From positions 59,834-123,833 of the forward strand of contig JAIBBZ010000016.1 in NCBI GenBank assembly GCA_019694435.1: 64,000 bases of DNA, in the 5' to 3' direction. A program made the position numbers and the translations under genes. The notes beneath the pieces are model-generated. The model saw nothing but the letters and a program-made list of their open reading frames with translations. It was not told the DNA's origin and ran no database searches. This DNA comes from Pirellulales bacterium. GTDB taxonomy: Bacteria > Planctomycetota > Planctomycetia > Pirellulales > JAEUIK01. Position 1 is the stretch's first letter. Each line of letters begins with the position of its first letter. Below, piece after piece: positions 36,119 to 45,096 of the stretch.

Positions 36119-37204
36119 ATGCGAGAGCTGCTGGAAATCCTCGTCGATCGCCTGGCGACCGGGCGGCCGCTGGCCTGTTGCCGCCTGGTCGAAACGCGCG
36201 GCTCGACCCCGCAAAAGGCCGGCGCGATGATGCTCGTCTTTCCCGACGGCGCGCAGGCCGGCACGCTTGGCGGAGGCTGCGTCGAGGCCGAGGTCAAACG
36301 CCGTGCCCTGGGCATCCTCGCCGGCGGTCGGGCCGAGGTGATCACCTTCATGCTCGACAGCGATTATGGCTGGGACGACGGGCTGATCTGCGGCGGGCGG
36401 ATGAAGGTGTTGGTCGAGCCCCTGGCCGACGAAGCGGCGCGAAGCTATTACACGCGGCTGCACGCGATGATCGCGGCCGGGCAGGGGTGCGTCGAGGCCC
36501 TGGTGTTCGACGCGGAAAAAAGCGGTCTGGCTATTCCCGCGGCCTACCTGTTCGACGCGGCCCAGCAGCTCGTGGCCTGCTGCGGACAGGCCGCGCCCGA
36601 TTCCGTGCCCGAGGTGCTCCGCGAAAACCTGCCCGACCTGGCCGACCGGCCGCGTCCGCAAGCCGCCGCGGGCATTGCCTACCTGGCCAACCTCTCGCGT
36701 TGCCGGCTGGTGATCGTCGGCGCGGGGCACGTCGGCCAGGCCGTGGCGAACATGGCGGCCGACGTGGATTTCGACGTCTGGGCCGTCGACGATCGCGGCG
36801 AGTTCGCTTCGGCGGAGCGGTTTCCACGGGCCGAGCGACTCGTGGTCGGGCCGATCGAACGCGTGTTGGAAGAAATCGAGATCACGCCCGATACGTATTG
36901 CCTGATCGTGACGCGGGGCCACAACCACGACAAAGAAGCGCTCTATCACCTGGCCGAGCGCGGGGCGCGCTACGTGGGGATGATCGGCAGCCGGCGCAAG
37001 ATCAAGCTGATCTTCGACGACTTGTTGAACGAGGGCGTCTCGGCCGAGGCCTTGGCGCGGGTCTTCGCGCCGGTGGGGATCGACATCGGGTCGCAGACCG
37101 TACCGGAAATCGCCGTGAGCATCGTGGCCGAACTGATCGCCCATCGCAATCGCGGCGTCGTGCCCGGCCGGATGCCGGCGGTGCCGGTGGTCGAAGCGTC
37201 GTGA
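36119..37204 (+). CDS. XdhC-family molybdenum-enzyme maturation factor
   Basis: 361 residues. XdhC proteins bind molybdenum cofactor, help its sulfuration, and hand it to xanthine dehydrogenase-type enzymes. The N-terminal XdhC domain has RLVETRGSTPQKAGAMMLVF and AGTLGGGCVEAEV, with YGWDDGLICGGRMKVLVEPL. The C-terminal Rossmann domain begins RLVIVGAGHVGQAVANMAADVDF and has VTRGHNHDKEALYHLAERGARYVGMIGSRRKI, the usual family end, split here. It overlaps the following gene by GTGA and belongs to an operon with the mocA-like gene. No molybdenum hydroxylase is in the window. Confidence 0.88.
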   Translation: MRELLEILVDRLATGRPLACCRLVETRGSTPQKAGAMMLVFPDGAQAGTLGGGCVEAEVKRRALGILAGGRAEVITFMLDSDYGWDDGLICGGRMKVLVEPLADEAARSYYTRLHAMIAAGQGCVEALVFDAEKSGLAIPAAYLFDAAQQLVACCGQAAPDSVPEVLRENLPDLADRPRPQAAAGIAYLANLSRCRLVIVGAGHVGQAVANMAADVDFDVWAVDDRGEFASAERFPRAERLVVGPIERVLEEIEITPDTYCLIVTRGHNHDKEALYHLAERGARYVGMIGSRRKIKLIFDDLLNEGVSAEALARVFAPVGIDIGSQTVPEIAVSIVAELIAHRNRGVVPGRMPAVPVVEAS

Positions 37205-37818
37205 ATCGTCCGGCGCAATGCTGTGCCGTGATGCCCGCGGCCGGTTTGAGCCAGCGCATGGGCCGGCCCAAGTTGTTATTGCCCTGGGCCGGGCGGACGG
37301 TGCTCGAACAGTCGATTGCCAATTTTCGCGACGCGGCGATCGACCACGTGCTGGTCGTGCTGCGACACGGTGGACCGGACGAATTGGCCGCCGCGGCAAC
37401 GCGCGCCGGGGCCTACGTCGTCTGGGCCGAGGGGCCCGAGGATATGAAGGCCTCGCTCCTGGTAGGTTTGGGCCGGGCATGTGAACTGCTGCAGCCGGGA
37501 CCGAGCGACGCGTGGCTGGTGTCGCCGGCCGATTTGCCGGCGCTCGATCCGCGCGTGATTCGGCAGGTGGTAGCCGCCTACGATCCACGGCGGCCACGGT
37601 GCGTTGTGCCGCGGTACGGGGCGCGGCGCGGCCATCCGGTCTTGCTGCCTTGGTCGCTGGCCGAGGCCGTACGAAGGCTGCCTCCCGAAGCCGGGCTCGA
37701 TACGGTGGTCAAGTCGGCCGACACCACGGATGTGCTGCTGGTCGATACGGTCCCCCCGCGGGATCTCGACACGCCTGACGACTATCGCCGTGCACAGGAA
37801 ACGCTGCTGCAGGAGTAA
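37201..37818 (+). CDS. MobA/MocA-like nucleotidyltransferase
   Basis: 205 residues starting at a GTG that overlaps the XdhC stop (GTGA). The nucleotidyltransferase signature is VMPAAGLSQRMGRPKLLLPWAG near the N-terminus, split as PAAGLSQRMG and RPKLLLPW; AWLVSPADLPALDP gives the metal-binding aspartate, and RRGHPVLLP is the MocA pattern. MocA attaches CMP to the molybdenum cofactor to make the cytosine dinucleotide form; MobA adds GMP. The partnership with XdhC favours the MocA-type reaction, for a xanthine- or CO-dehydrogenase-family enzyme. The neighbouring enzyme must be encoded elsewhere. Confidence 0.85.
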   Translation: MNRPAQCCAVMPAAGLSQRMGRPKLLLPWAGRTVLEQSIANFRDAAIDHVLVVLRHGGPDELAAAATRAGAYVVWAEGPEDMKASLLVGLGRACELLQPGPSDAWLVSPADLPALDPRVIRQVVAAYDPRRPRCVVPRYGARRGHPVLLPWSLAEAVRRLPPEAGLDTVVKSADTTDVLLVDTVPPRDLDTPDDYRRAQETLLQE

Positions 37819-37841
37819 ATTCTCGCGCCGCGGCCTGCCGA

Positions 37842-37870
37842 TTGGCAGCCGCGCGCTGCGGCGCTAGACT
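37842..37870 (+). promoter_or_regulatory. promoter of the ABC exporter operon
   Basis: TTGGCA at 37842-37847 (5 of 6), a 17-base spacer and TAGACT at 37865-37870. The start codon at 37842 that the open frame would allow is therefore upstream of transcription, which supports the TTG at 37914. Confidence 0.6.
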
Positions 37871-37913
37871 CAAGGGGCAGCGCGACGATCGTTTCTCATC
37901 GGAACAGCAGGCC

Positions 37914-40418
37914 TTGAACAACGTCGAGACCGAACTCGACCCGGACGACGGCGGCGACGCTGGTCGATCTGTCGCGTGGCGCACGCGCCGCATCAATTTG
38001 ATGTTGGCGATGCTCATGCTGTTGCTGTTGGTCGCGTGCCTGGTGGCTTGGATCGCTTTTCGCCCCGGGGTACCGAATCGTGGTTCCGTGGCCGACAAGC
38101 CGGTCGACGACAAGGCCAAGCAAGAAGCAGCCAAGCCAGATTTCGAGGTCAGCCGCCTGCAGACCCGGCCCAATTCGGTCGAGACGTTCGAACCGGCGCT
38201 CAAGGCGGGACATTGGACGAGCGCCACGCAGGAGGTGATCGCCAACCACTTCGACTATCAGGGCGAACTTGTCGTCGAGCCGGTACCGCTCCCCGGCGTG
38301 TCGGTCGACATCGGCCTGACGCGGCCGGCACTCATGCCCAAGGGCGTGCTCAAGCAGTTGGAGCTGTTGCTGTTCGTACCGCCTAGCATGCATTCGAATT
38401 TACAGGTGCGGCTCAATGCGGCGGCCAGCGGTCTTGCGGCCTTGTCCACCAGCCAGCCGCTGGCGCGGATGCCCGATTGGCAGTATTACCTGGTCGTGCT
38501 GGCGCGCAATCCCGATCGGCTGCGCTATCTGCGCGGGCTCTCGACCTTGCGGCCGCTGCAAGAGGAACTCGAGGTGAGCGGTGCCGCGACGTATCAATTG
38601 CGGTTCGTCGCCCCGCCGATGAAAAGTCCCTTGCCGCTGGCCTCGACGGCGCTGGCCTGGACGAACACGGCCGCGGTGCTTTGGGACGACGGCGACCCGG
38701 CGGCCTTGTCGCTCGAACAGCAGCAAGCGCTGATCGACTGGCTGCACTGGGGAGGCCAACTCGTCGCCTGCGGGCCGGGCACGATCGACAATCTTCGCGG
38801 CACGTTTCTCGACGCGTATCTGCCCGTCGATTCGACCGGAACCCTGGACCTGCGCCCCGAGCAGATCGCCCAACTGAACGAAACTTGGACGGTCGCACCG
38901 GCGCGGCCGCTGCAGGCAGACGGCCCGTGGCCGGTTCAGCAGTTCGCCCCACGGCCGGGTGCGCGAGTGCTTGCCGCCGTGGATGGCACGCCGCTGGTGG
39001 TCGACCGCCGAGCGGGGCGAGGACGCGTCGTGGCCGTCGCGTTCAGCTTGGGCCAGCGGGCGCTTACCGCGTGGCCCGACTTCGACCAGTTCCTGAGCGC
39101 CGCGGTCTTGGGTCGCCCGCCGCGTTCGTTCGAGTATGTCGAAGAATCAGAAGCGGTGGTTACGAATTGGTATCCCGACGATGCTTGGCGCGAAGAATGG
39201 GGCATCCACTCCCAGAGACTCGGGCCGCGCAGCGCGCTCGTGGCATCGAATGTGCGCCTGCTCACGCGCGACGCCTTTGGCCCGATCGGTTCGATGAATC
39301 TGCAATTCTTCAGCGAAGTCGGGGCCGGCTTGCCGCAACACGCGGCGATGCAGAGTCCCGGCGGGTGGAGCGACGATAGTGCCGCTGCCGTCGCGGCTCG
39401 CGACGTCCTGCTCCGGGCCTCGGGCTTGGATCTGCCCAGCGCTCGATTCGTGTTGGCCACGCTCGCGGCCTATACAATCGTGCTGGTCCCGCTGAATTGG
39501 GCCGTGTTCCGCGCATTGCGGCGCGTCGAATGGGCCTGGTTGGCGGTACCCATCATTACGCTGGCTGCCGCCGCGGCAGTCGTGCGTCTGGCACAGTTGA
39601 ACATCGGTTTTGCGCGTTCGCTGGCCGAGCTGGACATCGTCGAACTGCAGCCCGACCATCCGCGGGCCCATGTGACCCGGTTTGCGGCGCTCTACACCTC
39701 GCTGGCCACTCGCTATTCGGCACAGTTCGCCGATCGGTCGGCGGTGGTGTTGCCATTTTCGGCGCGGTCCGCCGCCTCGCCTTCGCGCGGAGCGCATTCG
39801 TCCGCCTGGATTCGGCGCTCGCCCGAAGCCGAACTCGAAGGGTTCTACGTGGCGTCGAACTCACTGGGCTTGCTGCATAGCGAACAGTTCTGGGACGCCG
39901 GCGGCGCGCTGCACCTGGAGGAGAGCGCCGACGGCTGGCAAGTGAACAACGCGACGCAACTCGACCTCGATGCGGCGGCCTTGGTCGTGGGTACGCAAGT
40001 TTGCTGGATCGGCGAGTTGCCCGCGGGCAGCAAATTGGCCGTGCCGCAGTCTCGAGCGGGCTCGGCGACGCAAGCGATCGAGCAGTTCGACGGCTGGCTG
40101 GCCACGCACAGCCCGGTGATGGCATCGGGCCGGGCGCTGAGCGACCTGCTGCGGCAACTGGCGGTAAGCCCGCTGGGCACTACCGCGCGGTTGATTGGGC
40201 TGGCGCGCGCCGTGCCCGAGGGGATGACCATCGAGCCTCGGGCCGAGCAAGAGGAGCGATTGTCGGTGGTCGTGGCTCATCTGCGCTATGCGCCGTTCGC
40301 GCCGATGAAACGCGACGTCCAAACCTTGACGCAAGTGATCGACGCACACGACCTCGACCGGGATCTTTATGTCCCGCATTTGGAAGCAGCCGACGTCGAG
40401 GAAGAGAAAGAGCCATGA
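37914..40418 (+). CDS. large membrane protein encoded with an ABC exporter
   Basis: About 834 residues from a TTG at 37914; GGAA lies about 10 bases earlier and no ATG is available before the first helix. One membrane helix (INLMLAMLMLLLLVACLVAWIAF) is followed by a large periplasmic part (PFEV-type strands, GLTRPALMPKGVLKQL), then a second membrane pair around residues 520-570 (LATLAAYTIVLVPLNWAVF, VPIITLAAAAAVVRLAQL) and a soluble C-terminus. It resembles the GldG-like or DUF4350-type partner of planctomycete ABC exporters, but I do not claim a named family. Its stop overlaps the ATPase start by ATGA, so they form one operon. Confidence 0.65.
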   Translation: MNNVETELDPDDGGDAGRSVAWRTRRINLMLAMLMLLLLVACLVAWIAFRPGVPNRGSVADKPVDDKAKQEAAKPDFEVSRLQTRPNSVETFEPALKAGHWTSATQEVIANHFDYQGELVVEPVPLPGVSVDIGLTRPALMPKGVLKQLELLLFVPPSMHSNLQVRLNAAASGLAALSTSQPLARMPDWQYYLVVLARNPDRLRYLRGLSTLRPLQEELEVSGAATYQLRFVAPPMKSPLPLASTALAWTNTAAVLWDDGDPAALSLEQQQALIDWLHWGGQLVACGPGTIDNLRGTFLDAYLPVDSTGTLDLRPEQIAQLNETWTVAPARPLQADGPWPVQQFAPRPGARVLAAVDGTPLVVDRRAGRGRVVAVAFSLGQRALTAWPDFDQFLSAAVLGRPPRSFEYVEESEAVVTNWYPDDAWREEWGIHSQRLGPRSALVASNVRLLTRDAFGPIGSMNLQFFSEVGAGLPQHAAMQSPGGWSDDSAAAVAARDVLLRASGLDLPSARFVLATLAAYTIVLVPLNWAVFRALRRVEWAWLAVPIITLAAAAAVVRLAQLNIGFARSLAELDIVELQPDHPRAHVTRFAALYTSLATRYSAQFADRSAVVLPFSARSAASPSRGAHSSAWIRRSPEAELEGFYVASNSLGLLHSEQFWDAGGALHLEESADGWQVNNATQLDLDAAALVVGTQVCWIGELPAGSKLAVPQSRAGSATQAIEQFDGWLATHSPVMASGRALSDLLRQLAVSPLGTTARLIGLARAVPEGMTIEPRAEQEERLSVVVAHLRYAPFAPMKRDVQTLTQVIDAHDLDRDLYVPHLEAADVEEEKEP

Positions 40419-41341
40419 TCGAGATCACCGGGTTTCGCAAGACCTATGGCCCGCTGGTGGCGGTCGATTCACTGCACCTGACAATCGGCGCCGGCCAGAT
40501 GTTCGGATTCATCGGCCCGAATGGCGCCGGCAAGAGCACGACCATTCGCTTTCTGGCCACCTTGCTCAAGGCCGACGAGGGCGATGCCCGTGTGAACGGG
40601 TTCAGCGTCACCCATCAACCGCTCGACGTGCGTCGCAGCGTCGGGTACATGCCGGACAACTTCGGCGTCTATGACGGCATGAAAGTTTGGGAGTTCCTGG
40701 ATTTCTTCGCCGTCGCCTACCAGATTCCCCGCGACCGGCGCAAGAAAGTGATCGCCGACGTCCTCGAGTTGCTCGATCTGACTTATAAACGCGACGATTT
40801 CGTCAATGGTCTGTCGCGCGGAATGAAGCAGCGGTTGTGCCTGGCCAAGACGCTCGTGCACGACCCGCCAGTGCTGATCCTCGACGAGCCGACCAGCGGG
40901 CTCGATCCAAGGGCCCGACTCGAGGTGAAGGCCTTGCTCAAAGAGCTGCGGCAGATGGGCAAGACGATCTTGATATCGAGCCACATCCTCACCGAGTTGG
41001 CCGACTGTTGCACGTCGATCGGTATCGTCGAGCGCGGCAAACTGCTGTTGCACGGCCCGATGGACGACGTCTATCGCCGGATCCGCCGGAACCGGGTCGT
41101 CGAAATCCGCGTGCTCGAGCGGCTCGACACGGCGCTGGCCGTCATCCGCAGCCGGCCCGAGACGCTCGACGTCGAGCAACTCGATCAGCGAATCACCGTC
41201 GAGCTGGCGGCCGACGACCAGCAACTGGCCGAACTGCTCGAACGGCTCCTGGCCGAGGGCGTACGGCTGCGCTCATTTGCCGAAAAGGAGCCTTCACTCG
41301 AAGACGTGTTCATGATGGTCACCAAGGGCCTTGTCGCCTGA
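40415..41341 (+). CDS. ABC transporter ATP-binding protein
   Basis: 308 residues. Walker A GPNGAGKSTTIRFLA, Q-loop region VGYMPDNFGVYDGM, signature LSRGMKQRL, Walker B PPVLILDEPTSGLDP and the switch His in ISSHILTEL are all intact. It is closest to the exporter class (CcmA/NatA type) with a C-terminal extension of about 80 residues that ends SLEDVFMMVTKGLVA, the usual DUF4162-like tail. It hydrolyses ATP to drive the permease encoded next. It starts within the stop of the previous gene and the permease follows 47 bases later. Confidence 0.93.
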   Translation: MIEITGFRKTYGPLVAVDSLHLTIGAGQMFGFIGPNGAGKSTTIRFLATLLKADEGDARVNGFSVTHQPLDVRRSVGYMPDNFGVYDGMKVWEFLDFFAVAYQIPRDRRKKVIADVLELLDLTYKRDDFVNGLSRGMKQRLCLAKTLVHDPPVLILDEPTSGLDPRARLEVKALLKELRQMGKTILISSHILTELADCCTSIGIVERGKLLLHGPMDDVYRRIRRNRVVEIRVLERLDTALAVIRSRPETLDVEQLDQRITVELAADDQQLAELLERLLAEGVRLRSFAEKEPSLEDVFMMVTKGLVA

Positions 41342-41388
41342 GCCGATGGCTCACGGCCGCCCGTTTCTCTTGTGGGCAGGTGGTCTCG

Positions 41389-43044
41389 ATGTATTTTCGC
41401 GAAAACCCCGTGTTGCAGCGCGAACTGTTGGTCAATCTGCGCACGAACCGCGCGTTCTTGCTGTTGCTGGGCTACCTCGTATTGTTGGGCGCGATCATCT
41501 ACCTGGCCTGGCCGACCGGGCGGATCGACGTGACCGATCCGGCGCCGGCCAAGGCCCTGATCGCCACGTTTTTCGCCGGGCAGTACTTGCTGGCTTCGCT
41601 GATCGCGCCGAACTTTGCCGCCGGGTCGCTGACCGGCGAGAAAGAGCGACAGACCTATGAAATGCTGCTGTCGAGCCCGCTGCGGCCGACGGCTATCGTG
41701 CTGGGCAAGCTCATCGCGTCGTTGGCGCACGTGGCGATTCTGATCTTTGCTTCGCTGCCGATCGTGATGCTCTGCCTGCCGCTGGGCGGGACCTCGCTCT
41801 ACGAGTTGGCCCTGGCCTACCTGGTCTTGTTTCTCTCGATTACGACGTTTGGCATGATCAGCCTCGCGGCCAGCAGCTATTTTCGCCGCACGGCGGCCTC
41901 ACTCGTGGTCAGCTATCTGCTGATCTTGCCGATCTCGCTCTTGGGCGCGCTGGTGTTGGGGTTCGCGTTCCTGAGAGAGCTGAGCCTCTCCGCCGGTCAG
42001 CTCCTCGGCATGGGGCTGTGGATGACTTTCTTCGCCGGTGTCGTCTGTACGGTGTTGTTCCTGCTCACGGCGCGGCGGTTGCTGCATCCGCCCGACGTGG
42101 GCAGCGAAGGCCACGACGTGATCGACGAAGAGGCCGAGCGCGAACAGAGCGTGGGGCTGGTGATCCATCGCGACCGGTTTCCCGATTACCTCTTTGCGCC
42201 CCCCAAACGCACCGACTTGTTGGCCGATCACGCCAATCCGATGCTCGACAAGGAGATGCGCAGCGAGTTGTTCGCCCAGGGGACGTTGATGTTGCGGCTG
42301 GTCATCCAGATCGGCATGTTCCTGGCGATCCCGCTGATGGGCTGGTGTTTGTTCATCTCGCCGTACCTGGCGCCGTGGTATGCCAGTTACATCGTCGTGT
42401 TCAATATGCTCGTCGGGCCGGTGTTCGCGGCCGGCGCCATCACCAGTGAGCGCGAACGCCAGACCCTCGAACTGCTGCTCACGACGATCCTCTCGCCCGC
42501 CAAGATCCTGGCCGGCAAGCTGCTGGCCGGCCTGCGCGTCTCGACCGTGCTCACGGCGTTCGTCGTCTGGCCCTTGGTGCTGGCCGCGGCCATGGTGCCT
42601 GAACTGTGGGCCAACTGGCGGGCCTTGCTCGGCTACCTGGCCATCATCATCGTGACTTGCCTGACGACGGCCACGCTCGCTTTGTTTTGTTCGGTGCTGT
42701 TCCGCAAGACGTCGGTCAGCCTGATGACGTGTTATCTAGTGCTGTTGGCATTGTTCGCGGCGCCGATGGCGCTGCGCAGCCTGGTGACGGCTTTCGTCGA
42801 TCGGCCCGGGTGGGTGGATGCCGTTGAATGGTCGGGCGTGATGAGCCCGTTTGCCGCCGCGTTTGCCGTGCCGCTCGAGGCCAGCGAAGTCTGGTTGGAG
42901 CAAGGCATGAAAACCCAGGCGCAACAGCGCGCGGGGAATTGGCCGCTGTATGCCGGCTTTATCGGCTTCTCGTTGGCGCTCGACGCGGGACTGCTGGCGA
43001 CGATGAGCTGGTTCTTTCACCAGCGGTGGCGGGTGATCTACTGA
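41389..43044 (+). CDS. ABC-2-type transporter permease
   Basis: 551 residues with about twelve membrane helices in two halves. NPVLQRELLVNLRTNRAFLLLLGYLVLL begins the first half, and a charged loop (EGHDVIDEEAEREQSVGL) and NPMLDKEMRSELFAQGTLM begin the second. The motif LTGEKERQTYEMLLSSPLRPTAIVLGK in the first half and ITSERERQTLELLLTTILSPAKILAGK in the second is the internal duplication seen in ABC-2 exporters. The ATG at 41389 has AGG about 8 bases upstream. Substrate unknown. It ends in a 7-base convergent overlap with the diguanylate cyclase gene. Confidence 0.88.
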   Translation: MYFRENPVLQRELLVNLRTNRAFLLLLGYLVLLGAIIYLAWPTGRIDVTDPAPAKALIATFFAGQYLLASLIAPNFAAGSLTGEKERQTYEMLLSSPLRPTAIVLGKLIASLAHVAILIFASLPIVMLCLPLGGTSLYELALAYLVLFLSITTFGMISLAASSYFRRTAASLVVSYLLILPISLLGALVLGFAFLRELSLSAGQLLGMGLWMTFFAGVVCTVLFLLTARRLLHPPDVGSEGHDVIDEEAEREQSVGLVIHRDRFPDYLFAPPKRTDLLADHANPMLDKEMRSELFAQGTLMLRLVIQIGMFLAIPLMGWCLFISPYLAPWYASYIVVFNMLVGPVFAAGAITSERERQTLELLLTTILSPAKILAGKLLAGLRVSTVLTAFVVWPLVLAAAMVPELWANWRALLGYLAIIIVTCLTTATLALFCSVLFRKTSVSLMTCYLVLLALFAAPMALRSLVTAFVDRPGWVDAVEWSGVMSPFAAAFAVPLEASEVWLEQGMKTQAQQRAGNWPLYAGFIGFSLALDAGLLATMSWFFHQRWRVIY

Positions 43045-43904
43045 CCGGTCGGCGGTTCGCTGGCCTCGGCTGCTGAGGTTCGATCGCGGCCCGTTTGTTT
43101 GGCGCGGCGCAAGGCGCGATCGGCCCGTTCGATCGCCGTGGCCGGTTCGGCCGGTTCGCCCGGCGGCAGCCACACGTATCCGGCGCTGCAGGTGAGCGCC
43201 CGGCCAAGCGTCGCAGAGGTCGCTTGAGCGATGGCTTTGCGCAGTCGCTCAACCAGGGCGCCGGCCTGCGGCTGCGTGACCCCGGGGGCCGCCAAGGCAA
43301 ATTCGTCGCCTCCGAGCCGCGCCACCAGATCGTTGGGCCGTACCTGGGCCAGCGCCCCGGCGGCCGCCTGCAACACGGTGTCGCCCCGGGGATGGCCGAG
43401 CGAGTCGTTCACCTGTTTGAACAGGTCGAGGTCGAAGAGCGCGACGCAGCAACCGCTGCCGATATGCTCGCACAAGCACCGGGGGAGTTGTTCGTTCCAG
43501 GTCCCCCGGTGCGCGAGGCCCGTCAGCGGGTCGCGCTGCGCGGCGGCCAGCCATTGAGCCGCCTGCCGGCGTTCGTGCCGTAGTTGGCGCCTGAGCATTG
43601 CGAGGCTTGTCAACAACCGCACGGTTCTGGTCAGCTCGTCGACGCCGGCCGCCGGCGGTAGGGCACAGTCGAAGCCCTCGGGAGCAGGCCCGGAGCCGAT
43701 CCAGCAGGACGTCTCTGCCTTGGGCCTCGACGGGGGCATCGATCGGCCGTCGATCAACGCCACGTCGACCGATTGACCGGTTCCCGCGATGTCGAATTGC
43801 GGTTGCACCGCGAGCTGCCAGCCGCTGGCGGCCGCCTCCCATCGCGCGACCAGCTCCGCGTCGGCCGAAAGCAGCAGCACCGTGGGCATGTCGCGCGCGT
43901 CCAT
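43038..43904 (-). CDS. diguanylate cyclase with receiver-like N-terminus
   Basis: 288 residues. The GGDEF domain (about 120-280) makes cyclic-di-GMP from [39 protein letters not shown] and [13 protein letters not shown] are intact. An RPND inhibitory site lies five residues before GGDEF, so feedback by c-di-GMP is expected. Residues ~6-110 read as a degenerate receiver ([27 protein letters not shown]), with an aspartate in the phosphoacceptor position but little other receiver signature. It overlaps the permease gene tail to tail by 7 bases. ATG at 43904 gives the longer N-terminus; 43889 (MPTVLLL) is the alternative. Confidence 0.85.
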   Translation of the reverse strand: MDARDMPTVLLLSADAELVARWEAAASGWQLAVQPQFDIAGTGQSVDVALIDGRSMPPSRPKAETSCWIGSGPAPEGFDCALPPAAGVDELTRTVRLLTSLAMLRRQLRHERRQAAQWLAAAQRDPLTGLAHRGTWNEQLPRCLCEHIGSGCCVALFDLDLFKQVNDSLGHPRGDTVLQAAAGALAQVRPNDLVARLGGDEFALAAPGVTQPQAGALVERLRKAIAQATSATLGRALTCSAGYVWLPPGEPAEPATAIERADRALRRAKQTGRDRTSAAEASEPPTGQ

Positions 43905-43991
43905 GTGGCCGATTATATGTCGAAATCGACGCTTCCTCGCGGCGTCGCAGGCCGGCCGGCGACCCGTGGACCAGACCGTCACCGCGTCAAC

Positions 43992-44019
43992 TTGCAGCAC
44001 TTCGTCGAGGTGTTAGAAT
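43992..44019 (+). promoter_or_regulatory. promoter of the pyrB-pyrC operon
   Basis: TTGCAG at 43992-43997, a 16-base spacer and TAGAAT at 44014-44019 (5 of 6). The leader is about 95 bases. No PyrR-binding loop or attenuator was recognised in it. Confidence 0.5.
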
Positions 44020-44120
44020 CGCTCGCGAAGCGGCACCGGCAGCGGCTTGTTGGGTCGGGTCCACGAAGGGCCAGGGTGCCGGTTCCGGGGCGAACAGTCG
44101 TTCGCAGAATCGGGCACATC

Positions 44121-45083
44121 ATGAGCATGGCTTCGATCGACCTGGGGACATTTCCAGAAACCTGGACCCGGCGTCACCTGCTCGATTTGGAACATCTCAC
44201 CGCTGCCGAGATCAGCTTGATTCTCGACACGGCCGTGATGATGAAAGAGGCCGTGCTCGATCAGCAGGCCCAGGCTCCGGTACTGGCGGGCAAGACCTGC
44301 GCAAATCTGTTTTTCGAAAACTCGACGCGGACGCGCACGAGCTTTTCGCTGGCGGCCCGGCGGCTGGGTGCCTATACGATCGACTTCACCACCAGCGGCA
44401 GCAGCCTATCGAAGGGCGAGAGCTTCATCGACACGGCCAAGAACATCGAGGCGATGGGCGCCGACGTCGTCGTCGTGCGTCATTCGACCCCCGGCACGCC
44501 GCAATTGCTGGCCCATTCGCTGCACGCTGCCGTGGTCAACGCCGGCGACGGTGCACACGAGCATCCCACGCAGGGGCTGCTCGACATCCTGACCATTCGC
44601 GAGGCCCGGGGACGCGTCGAGGGCCTGACCGTGGCCCTGGTCGGCGACATTGCCCACAGCCGCACGGCCCGCTCGAACATCTGGGGCCTGCAAAAACTGG
44701 GGGCGCGCGTGATTCTATGCGGCCCCGCCACGCTGGTCTCCAAACAATGGGAAGAACTCGGCGTCGAGGTCTGCCACGATTTTGACCAGGTGCTCGAACG
44801 CTGTGACGTGGTCAACTTGCTGCGCATCCAGTTCGAACGCCAGGTGACGCGGCCGTTCCCCAGCGTGCGCGAATATGCGCTGCTCTACGCGATGACCAAG
44901 GAACGCCTGGCCCGGGCCAAGCCGGACATCGTGATTCTCGCGCCGGGGCCGATCAACCGGGGAGTCGAAGTCACGCCCGAGGTGGCCGATGGCCCGCACT
45001 CGGTGATTCTCGACCAGGTGCGCAATGGCCTGGCCGTGCGGATGGCCGTGTTGTGGCTTGTCACCGGGGTCCAGGGAGCCTAG
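44121..45083 (+). CDS. pyrB: aspartate carbamoyltransferase catalytic subunit
   Basis: 320 residues. It condenses carbamoyl phosphate and aspartate to carbamoylaspartate, the committed pyrimidine step. [20 protein letters not shown] (carbamoyl-phosphate loop, split here at the S-T-R-T-R motif), [26 protein letters not shown] and the aspartate-loop region RIQFERQV are all present. Length and start (MSMASIDLG) are normal. pyrC follows 13 bases later. No pyrI regulatory subunit is nearby. Confidence 0.96.
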   Translation: MSMASIDLGTFPETWTRRHLLDLEHLTAAEISLILDTAVMMKEAVLDQQAQAPVLAGKTCANLFFENSTRTRTSFSLAARRLGAYTIDFTTSGSSLSKGESFIDTAKNIEAMGADVVVVRHSTPGTPQLLAHSLHAAVVNAGDGAHEHPTQGLLDILTIREARGRVEGLTVALVGDIAHSRTARSNIWGLQKLGARVILCGPATLVSKQWEELGVEVCHDFDQVLERCDVVNLLRIQFERQVTRPFPSVREYALLYAMTKERLARAKPDIVILAPGPINRGVEVTPEVADGPHSVILDQVRNGLAVRMAVLWLVTGVQGA

Positions 45084-45096
45084 TACGACGACCGCC

